Shown here piece after piece: positions 52,040 to 58,019 of a stretch of DNA of 64,000 nt (the stretch's first letter is position 1; every line of letters begins with the position of its first letter). The stretch covers positions 105,366 to 169,365 of the forward strand of contig DATHNW010000025.1 in NCBI GenBank assembly GCA_035485575.1. The letters run 5' to 3'. This DNA comes from DASRHD01 sp035485575 (GTDB taxonomy: Bacteria; Verrucomicrobiota; Verrucomicrobiia; Opitutales; Opitutaceae). The notes under the pieces were generated by a model. The model was not told the origin of the DNA and did not search any database. It was given only the letters and a program-made list of their open reading frames with translations. A program made the position numbers and the translations under genes.

Positions 52040-53268
52040 TGAGAATCGGCCTTTCCACCTCGGTGATGCAACGCGGCCAGTCCGGCGTGGGCCAATACGT
52101 ACTGTCCCTGGTGCGCGCCCTGCTTGATCAGGCGCACCGCCACGATTTCACCCTTTTTGTTCTGGAGGAGGATCTGCCCTTGTTCGCATTTGCCTCGACC
52201 GCGATGAATCTGGTGTCAGTCGCCGAGCGATTTCGTCCGCCGATAAGCAATATATTCTGGCACCAGTTCCATCTCCCCCGGCTGGTCCGGCGGCTCCAAC
52301 TCGATGTGCTGCATGTGCCAAGTTACCGCCGCCTGCTCTGGCCACACCCCTGCGCATTGGTCGCCACCCTGCACGATCTCGCCCCCTTTCGCGTCCCCCG
52401 GAAATACAATCTGCCGCGCATGCTTTACGGACGCATTATTGTCCGCTGGCTGGCTCGGCGGCAGGATGAAATCATTGCCGTCAGTCAGTTCACCGCTGAC
52501 GACATCGACGCCTTTTTCGCCCTGCCACTCCGGCAGCGGCGTGTCATTCACAACGGCCTCGATCACGAGCGGTTCCGCCCCGGTTCGCGGGTCACGGCCA
52601 AGGCCGCCGTGGCACGCAATCACGGCCTGCACCAACCGTTCTTTCTTTACGTGGCCCGGCTGGAACATCCGGCCAAAAACCACGCCCGCTTGATTGCTGC
52701 ATTCAACCGTTTCAAGGCGGAAACGGGCTCCTCATGGCAATTAGTCCTGGGCGGCAGTGATTGGCACGGCGCTGAAGTCGTGCACGAACTGATCCGGCAA
52801 TCGGCCTTTGCGGCCGATATCCGGCCGCTTGGTTTTGTCCCCGCTCCGGAACTTCCCGTCCTCTATCGCGCCGCGGATTTGTTTGTCTTTCCCTCGCTCT
52901 TCGAGGGCTTTGGCCTGCCACCCGTCGAGGCCATGGCCTGCGGCTGTCCGGTCCTGGCCTCCAGACGCGGCGCATTGGGTGAAGTCATCGGCAGCGATGC
53001 CGCCATTCTCGATCCGGAAAACATCGCGGACATCCAGGCCCAACTGACTTTTCTGGCAGGCAACGCCCATGCGCGCGAAAAATTGCGCTCCAGGGGATTC
53101 TTGCGGGCCGCCCAATTTGACTGGCAGCGCACCGCCCTCGCGACTCTGCAAACTTACGCCGACGCCGCAGCCAAAAATAAATGGCCGCCCTCGGTTACGA
53201 CCGCGGCATTCGCATCGTTGGCCGAAGCGAACGCCCAACGGGAGCGGATGGGCTCCTTCGCTGGATGA
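52039..53268 (+). CDS. GT4-family glycosyltransferase
   Basis: A 409-residue GT-B enzyme. The acceptor domain starts RIGLSTSVMQRGQSGVGQYV and has ALVATLHDLAPF; the donor domain shows YVARLEHPAKNHARLI and the retaining-GT4 block FVFPSLFEGFGLPPVEAMACGCPVLAS with the E-x7-E pair. It is translated right after the GT26-STAS protein (TGATG junction), so the two probably act in sequence on one lipid-linked glycan. An earlier in-frame TTG at 52036 is ignored in favour of the ATG. Confidence 0.91.
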   Translation: MRIGLSTSVMQRGQSGVGQYVLSLVRALLDQAHRHDFTLFVLEEDLPLFAFASTAMNLVSVAERFRPPISNIFWHQFHLPRLVRRLQLDVLHVPSYRRLLWPHPCALVATLHDLAPFRVPRKYNLPRMLYGRIIVRWLARRQDEIIAVSQFTADDIDAFFALPLRQRRVIHNGLDHERFRPGSRVTAKAAVARNHGLHQPFFLYVARLEHPAKNHARLIAAFNRFKAETGSSWQLVLGGSDWHGAEVVHELIRQSAFAADIRPLGFVPAPELPVLYRAADLFVFPSLFEGFGLPPVEAMACGCPVLASRRGALGEVIGSDAAILDPENIADIQAQLTFLAGNAHAREKLRSRGFLRAAQFDWQRTALATLQTYADAAAKNKWPPSVTTAAFASLAEANAQRERMGSFAG

Positions 53269-53347
53269 TATCGGGTCCGCACTCACTATCCGACCCCTGC
53301 CGCCAGCTTTAGCCTCTTGACCATTAGACAACTCGTCCATCAGCAAC

Positions 53348-54277
53348 GTGAAATCCCAATCACAAAATCCTCTGCCTGACGTGACGCCCCTCCCTTCCAG
53401 CCCGGCGCCGCACGGGCCTGAGGCGCGCTATGCCGCCATTCTCGAAACCTACCCCGATGCGATCATCTCCTTCGATGAGACCGGCAAAATCACCGATTGG
53501 AATCCGGCCGCCGAGGACATCTTCGGCTATACATGCGCTTTGGCCGTGGGACGGGATGCAGCCGGATTCATCGCGCCCGGTACGGCCATGGAGGCCCAGC
53601 GCACGGAATTCCTCCAAAGTTTAAAAACTGGTAAAGGGCGGCTAATGGGGAGGCGGACCGAAATGACCGCGGTACGGGCAAATGGTGGGGAATTCCCGAT
53701 TGAACTGACCCTCACGAGGGCGCGGGATCGCGGGCCGCCTTTCTTCACGGCCTGCATCCGCGACATCACGGAACGCAAACGGGCGGAGGCCATCCTGCGC
53801 AAAAGCGAGGAAAGATTCCGCGTGCTTGTGGAAAGTGTGGAGGACTACGCGATTCACCTGCTGGATCCCCGGGGCCGGATTCTGACCTGGAATGCCGGGG
53901 CGGAACGCATCGAAGGCTATCGCGCACGCGATATCATCGGCCGGCGCTTCAACCGGCTTTATACACCGGACGACATTGCCCGTGGCAAACCGGAGCAGGC
54001 CCTGGTCACAGCCGGGGCGGAAGGCCGTTATAGCGACGAAGGCTGGAGTGTGCGCATGGACGGCTCCCAGTATTGGGCCAGCGTAGTGCTCACCGCCCTG
54101 CGCGACGATCACGGCGTGTTATTTGGTTTTTCGCGCATTGGCCGCGATCGCACCAAACGCCGGGAAGCAGAGATCCAGGCGGGGAGACTGACCGCGGAAT
54201 TGGAAAGCCAGCTGCGGGAGCTCACGGCCGAATTGCAGGCGGCGACGCAATTGCTCCGGAAGGCCGAGGCGCGATGA
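53348..54277 (+). CDS. Two-PAS-domain sensor protein without kinase
   Basis: A 309-residue cytoplasmic protein starting with GTG at 53348. It holds two PAS domains, ~25-145 (AILETYPDAIISFDETGKITDWN and PPFFTACIRDITERKRAEA) and ~155-280 (LLDPRGRILTWNAGAERIEGY and FGFSRIGRDRTKRREAE), and ends in a Leu/Glu-rich helix likely to form a coiled coil. No kinase domain is present; the next gene, overlapping as ATGA, supplies it. Together they look like a sensor kinase split into two polypeptides. No membrane helix is visible. The 79-base gap before it has no convincing copy of the promoter element. Confidence 0.88.
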   Translation: MKSQSQNPLPDVTPLPSSPAPHGPEARYAAILETYPDAIISFDETGKITDWNPAAEDIFGYTCALAVGRDAAGFIAPGTAMEAQRTEFLQSLKTGKGRLMGRRTEMTAVRANGGEFPIELTLTRARDRGPPFFTACIRDITERKRAEAILRKSEERFRVLVESVEDYAIHLLDPRGRILTWNAGAERIEGYRARDIIGRRFNRLYTPDDIARGKPEQALVTAGAEGRYSDEGWSVRMDGSQYWASVVLTALRDDHGVLFGFSRIGRDRTKRREAEIQAGRLTAELESQLRELTAELQAATQLLRKAEAR

Positions 54278-55395
54278 ACCCTCCCGGGCTCATTCCGAGT
54301 CCTCCGCTCCACATCCTCATGGTGGAGGACAGCCCCGCGCATGCCGAGCTCGCCAAGCACGCACTGCGCGAATTCGGCTTTGATTTTTCCGTCATGCGCG
54401 TCGAGACACAAAAGGATTTCGAAAGCCAGCTCGTAGAACAACCACCGGATCTCATTCTTTCCGACTACAGCCTGCCCACATTTGACGGCCTGGCCGCCCT
54501 GCGCATCGCACAGTCCATGAGGCCCGACGTTCCGTTCATCTTCGTGACGGGCACGATGGGCGAGGAAGTGGCGATCGAAACGTTGAAAATCGGCGCCACC
54601 GATTATGTTCTTAAAGCGCGGCTGGCCCGGCTCGGGCCGTCCGTGAAACGGGCGCTGCGCGAAAGCATTGAGCGGAAAGAACGACATCAGGCGGAAATAA
54701 AGCTGCGGCACTCGAATGAACGATTGCGGGCCCTGACGGCGTATTTGCAGCACGTGCGGGAAGAAGAACGAACCCGCATCGCCCGCCAGGTGCACGATGA
54801 ACTCGGGCAGGCCCTGACCGGGCTGAAACTGGACCTCTCGTGGCTGGCCGGCCATCTCCCCAGAGGCAGCCGGACACTACAGCAAAAAGCCCAGACTCTC
54901 TCCGCCGGCATCGACACCACGATTCAAACCGTCCGCCGAATTTCCACCGATCTGCGCCCGGGCATCCTCGATAATCTGGGCCTCCTTGCGGCCATCGAAT
55001 GGCAGGCCCAGGAGTTTCAGCTTCGTACCGGCATCCCCTGCACGGTCACCACCTCAGTGCCTGAAACGATGTGGGATCAGGAGTTCTCCACCGCTTTTTT
55101 CCGCATTTTCCAGGAAACGCTCACCAATATCATTCGCTACGCCGCCGCCAGCCGGGTCGAGGTGACACTGGCCGTGGAAGCAGACCAGCTCGTCCTGATG
55201 ATCAACGACAATGGCCGCGGCATTTCCGAGGCGGAAATCACCGGCGCCAAATCAATCGGCCTGATCGGCATGCGAGAACGGGCCTCGCTGCTGACAGGAG
55301 AAGTCACCTTTAGCGGAATTCCTGGAAAGGGCACGACCGTGACCGTGCGGATTCCGCTGGCCGCGGCGAAAATCCCTGCCGGGAGCCAGCCATGA
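54274..55395 (+). CDS. Receiver-HisKA_3 hybrid histidine kinase
   Basis: A 373-residue protein. Residues ~10-130 are a receiver domain (ILMVEDSPAHAELA, phospho-acceptor Asp64 in LILSDYSLP, and VTGTMGEE). Residues ~175-245 are a HisKA_3 domain with the phospho-acceptor His in RIARQVHDELGQALTGLKLD, and the rest is the ATPase domain (ETLTNIIRYAAAS, MINDNGRGI, GLIGMRERASLLTGE). The receiver is N-terminal, so phosphorylation there could gate the kinase. It overlaps both neighbours (ATGA on each side), giving a PAS sensor, kinase and LuxR regulator cassette. Confidence 0.92.
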   Translation: MNPPGLIPSPPLHILMVEDSPAHAELAKHALREFGFDFSVMRVETQKDFESQLVEQPPDLILSDYSLPTFDGLAALRIAQSMRPDVPFIFVTGTMGEEVAIETLKIGATDYVLKARLARLGPSVKRALRESIERKERHQAEIKLRHSNERLRALTAYLQHVREEERTRIARQVHDELGQALTGLKLDLSWLAGHLPRGSRTLQQKAQTLSAGIDTTIQTVRRISTDLRPGILDNLGLLAAIEWQAQEFQLRTGIPCTVTTSVPETMWDQEFSTAFFRIFQETLTNIIRYAAASRVEVTLAVEADQLVLMINDNGRGISEAEITGAKSIGLIGMRERASLLTGEVTFSGIPGKGTTVTVRIPLAAAKIPAGSQP

Positions 55396-56063
55396 GAATC
55401 CTCATCGCCGACGATCATGCGGTGGTCCGCCAGGGCCTGAAACAAATTCTCGCCGCAGAGTTCAAGAATGCCGTGTTCGGCGAGGCGAGCAACGGCCAGC
55501 AGGCCATCGAACTGGCTTGGAGGGAGAGCTGGGACGTCCTCGTGCTCGACATCACCATGCCCGGCCAGAGCGGACTGGATGTGCTGAAGGCGATAAAAAA
55601 ATCCCGCCCGAAGCTGCCGGTGCTGATGTTGAGCATGCACCCTGAGGACCAATTTGCCGTCCGCATGCTGAAGATCGGGGCAGCCGGCTACATGACGAAG
55701 GAAAGCGCGCCGGCCGAACTCGTCGGCGCGGTGAAAAAGGTCATGTCAGGTGGCCGCTATGTCAGCGCGGCCCTGGCGGAAAAAATGGCCGCCTTTCTGG
55801 CCATCGACGTGCAGACCCCTCCGCACGAGCGGCTGTCCGACCGCGAGTTCCTCGTGCTGCGCCTGATCGCCTCCGGCAAAACCGTGAGCGTGATCGCCAA
55901 GGAGCTTTCGCTGAGCGTAAAAACCATCAGCACCTACCGGACCCGCATCCTGGAAAAAACGGGCATGGTCAACAGCGCCGAGCTGACGCACTACGCCATT
56001 CAAAACCAACTGGTGGGGCAAACGGGCTCTGCCATCAGCGTCCCTTCACCACCAATGGGGTAA
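55392..56063 (+). CDS. NarL/LuxR-family response regulator
   Basis: A 223-residue regulator. The receiver domain covers residues ~1-120 (ILIADDHAVVRQGL, phospho-acceptor Asp53 in LVLDITMPGQSG, and YMTKES with the conserved Lys). The LuxR-type helix-turn-helix follows at ~150-210 (LSDREFLVLRLIASGKTVSVIAKELSLS, then VKTISTYRTRILEKTGM). It is co-translated with the upstream kinase. It is the only NarL-type DNA-binding regulator in the window and a natural candidate to bind the promoter element described here, though nothing in the sequence proves that. Its stop lies in promoter element site 9. Confidence 0.95.
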   Translation: MRILIADDHAVVRQGLKQILAAEFKNAVFGEASNGQQAIELAWRESWDVLVLDITMPGQSGLDVLKAIKKSRPKLPVLMLSMHPEDQFAVRMLKIGAAGYMTKESAPAELVGAVKKVMSGGRYVSAALAEKMAAFLAIDVQTPPHERLSDREFLVLRLIASGKTVSVIAKELSLSVKTISTYRTRILEKTGMVNSAELTHYAIQNQLVGQTGSAISVPSPPMG

Positions 56064-56100
56064 CCACCCACTGATGCGCACACGCGATCCCGCCTATATT
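56062..56100 (+). promoter_or_regulatory. 39-bp promoter element, site 9 (PAS kinase-receiver pair)
   Basis: AACCACCCACT at 56062-56072 (preceded by GGGGT), 22 bases, then TATATT at 56095-56100. The 11-mer overlaps the stop of the LuxR-type gene. The ATG at 56136 is 35 bases after the hexamer. Confidence 0.65.
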
Positions 56101-56131
56101 CGGTGCGGGACGCTCAATTCGTGGAAAACAC

Positions 56132-56167
56132 TTCCATGTCCACCACCACTTCCATGTCCACCACCAC
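56132..56167 (+). repeat. 18-bp tandem duplication at a gene start
   Basis: Two exact copies of TTCCATGTCCACCACCAC lie head to tail at 56132-56149 and 56150-56167. Each contains an in-frame ATG and encodes SMSTTT, so the protein has two possible starts six codons apart. Confidence 0.85.
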
Positions 56168-57344
56168 CCTAACTGCTTCCGAGCTGCGTTATCGCCGGCT
56201 GTTCGAGGCTGCGCACGATGGAATTCTCATTGTCGATCCCGAGACGCGCAAAATCATCGACGTGAATCCGTTCCTGGTGGAATTCCTCGGTTATACCCAT
56301 GCGGAGTTTATCGGCAAGGAGCTGTTTGAAATCGGCCTGCTCAAGGATGAGGCCGCCAGCCGGACCGCATTCCGGGAGCTTCAATCGACCGGCTATATCC
56401 GTTACGAGGATTTGCCGCTCCAGACCAAGGACGGGCGGAGCGTCGACGTGGAATTCGTGAGCAATATTTACCAGGAAGGCGACGAGCGCGTCATCCAGTG
56501 CAATGTCCGTGACATTTCCGCGCGGAAGAAAATCGAAGATGCGCGAAGCGCCGCCAAGGATGAACAGGCACGGCACTCCGCTGAATTGGAGGAGACCGTG
56601 AGGCTCCGCACAGCGGAACTCCAGCTCAGCAATACGCAGCTGGAAACATTCGTTTACTCCATTGCGCACGACTTGCGCGCGCCATTGCGCACCATGCAGG
56701 GATTTTCCCAGCTCCTCGTGCAGGAGCATGAAGCCAACCTCAGCCAGCAGGGCCGGGACTATGCCAATTTCATCAACACGGCAGCCCAGATGATGGACCA
56801 TTTGCTGGCCGACCTGCTGGCCTTCAGCCATATCAGCCAGCAGAAAATCGAGCTGATCCCGGTGTCGCTGGAGGCCGCCATCAAGGACGCGCTCGCCGGC
56901 TGCGAGCTGGAGATTCGCGACAGCCAGGCCCGCATCGAAAGCATCCGGCCATGGCCCATCGTCCTGGCCCATCCGACCACGTTGCGGCAGGTGCTGGTGA
57001 ACCTGATCAGCAATGCCTTGAAATTTGTCGGGGCCGAAGCCCCCCGCGTGCGCTTGTGGAGCGAGCAGCGCCCGGGCGGCATCGTTCGAATTTGGGTGGA
57101 AGACAACGGCATCGGGATTCCCGAGGAATTCCAGGAACGGATTTTCCAGGTATTCCAGCGCCTGCACACCACCCAGTATGCCGGCACGGGCATCGGACTC
57201 GCCATCGTCCAGAAAGGAATGGAGCGGATGAACGGGCGGGTCGGCCTGGTGTCCGCACCCGGCAAAGGCAGCAAATTCTGGATCGAACTGGCCAGGGCTC
57301 CCGCCACCGCCATCGAACTTCGGCCAACGAAAGCCAACCAATGA
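56136..57344 (+). CDS. PAS-domain sensor histidine kinase
   Basis: A cytoplasmic kinase of 402 residues from ATG at 56136 (an in-frame GTG at 56103 and a second ATG at 56154 are alternatives). A PAS domain (LFEAAHDGILIVDPETRKIIDVN to QCNVRDISARKKIE) is followed by a short coiled coil, a HisKA domain with the phospho-acceptor in FVYSIAHDLRAPLRTMQGF and a HATPase_c domain (QVLVNLISNALKF, VEDNGIGIPEEF, GTGIGLAIVQKGMERMNG). It resembles the kinase core of phytochrome-type sensors without the chromophore domain. It overlaps the receiver gene downstream as ATGA. Confidence 0.93.
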   Translation: MSTTTSMSTTTLTASELRYRRLFEAAHDGILIVDPETRKIIDVNPFLVEFLGYTHAEFIGKELFEIGLLKDEAASRTAFRELQSTGYIRYEDLPLQTKDGRSVDVEFVSNIYQEGDERVIQCNVRDISARKKIEDARSAAKDEQARHSAELEETVRLRTAELQLSNTQLETFVYSIAHDLRAPLRTMQGFSQLLVQEHEANLSQQGRDYANFINTAAQMMDHLLADLLAFSHISQQKIELIPVSLEAAIKDALAGCELEIRDSQARIESIRPWPIVLAHPTTLRQVLVNLISNALKFVGAEAPRVRLWSEQRPGGIVRIWVEDNGIGIPEEFQERIFQVFQRLHTTQYAGTGIGLAIVQKGMERMNGRVGLVSAPGKGSKFWIELARAPATAIELRPTKANQ

Positions 57345-57886
57345 TAATTGAAAATCCGATCGTCCTGCTCGTGGACGACAGCGAAAATGACGCGCTGCTC
57401 ATGCGCACTGTTTTCGAACGCGCCGGCTTTGTGCAGCCACTGCAATTCGCCACCAGCAGTGATGCCGCCATCGCCTATCTGCAAGGTGACGGCCGCTACC
57501 GCGATCGTACGCAGTTTCCTCTACCCACCGTTGTCTTGATGGATTTGAACATGCCGGGAAAAAACGGCTTTGAAATGCTGGAATGGATTCACCGTCAACC
57601 GACCCTCAAACGGCTGCGGGTTTACATCCTGAGTGCGTCGAGCCGGCCCGAAGACATCGAGCGAGCCTACGACCTTGGGGCGGGTTCTTATCTGGTCAAA
57701 CCCCGCAATCTGGACGGGCTGATGGAGATGGCCAAATGCCTGATTGCCTGGCTCAAGCTCGGTCACTTTGCGCCCCTGCCGAAAATGGATGAAGCCGATG
57801 AGATCGAGAGCCCGAAAGGCCGGGAGGCTGTTTCAGGCAATGGAAGTGCCGCTATGGAACGCGCCGGCAATCGCTCAACGCGATAA
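57341..57886 (+). CDS. Single-domain response regulator (Rcp1-like)
   Basis: A 181-residue protein starting with ATG at 57341 in an ATGA overlap with the kinase. It is a stand-alone receiver: LLVDDSENDALLMR, phospho-acceptor Asp68 in VLMDLNMPGKNG, LSASS and KPRN with the conserved Lys. The C-terminal ~35 residues are unstructured and unrecognised. With no output domain it probably acts by protein contact, as Rcp1-type regulators do with phytochrome kinases. Kinase and receiver form a two-gene unit behind promoter site 9. Confidence 0.9.
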   Translation: MIIENPIVLLVDDSENDALLMRTVFERAGFVQPLQFATSSDAAIAYLQGDGRYRDRTQFPLPTVVLMDLNMPGKNGFEMLEWIHRQPTLKRLRVYILSASSRPEDIERAYDLGAGSYLVKPRNLDGLMEMAKCLIAWLKLGHFAPLPKMDEADEIESPKGREAVSGNGSAAMERAGNRSTR

Positions 57887-57926
57887 GCGGCGGAGCATGG
57901 GGCCCTGATCCCTCCGCGTAGTAGGT

Positions 57927-57965
57927 CATCACCCACTTAGAGGTTTTTGTGTCCCACCTTAGAGT
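57927..57965 (+). promoter_or_regulatory. 39-bp promoter element, site 10 (exporter operon)
   Basis: CATCACCCACT at 57927-57937 (preceded by AGGT), 22 bases, then TAGAGT at 57960-57965, the same hexamer as site 7. The ATG at 58020 is 54 bases after the hexamer. Confidence 0.7.
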
Positions 57966-58019
57966 GCGGCCGGGCAACCCACATTCCGGCCTAATGGCGA
58001 AACCGGGTTTGTCCGCACC

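Noticed and set aside
53269..53347. GACCCCTG in the gap before the two-PAS gene as another promoter element
   Set aside because: The ending does not match and no hexamer of the right form lies at the required spacing; the gene may be read from the upstream operon.
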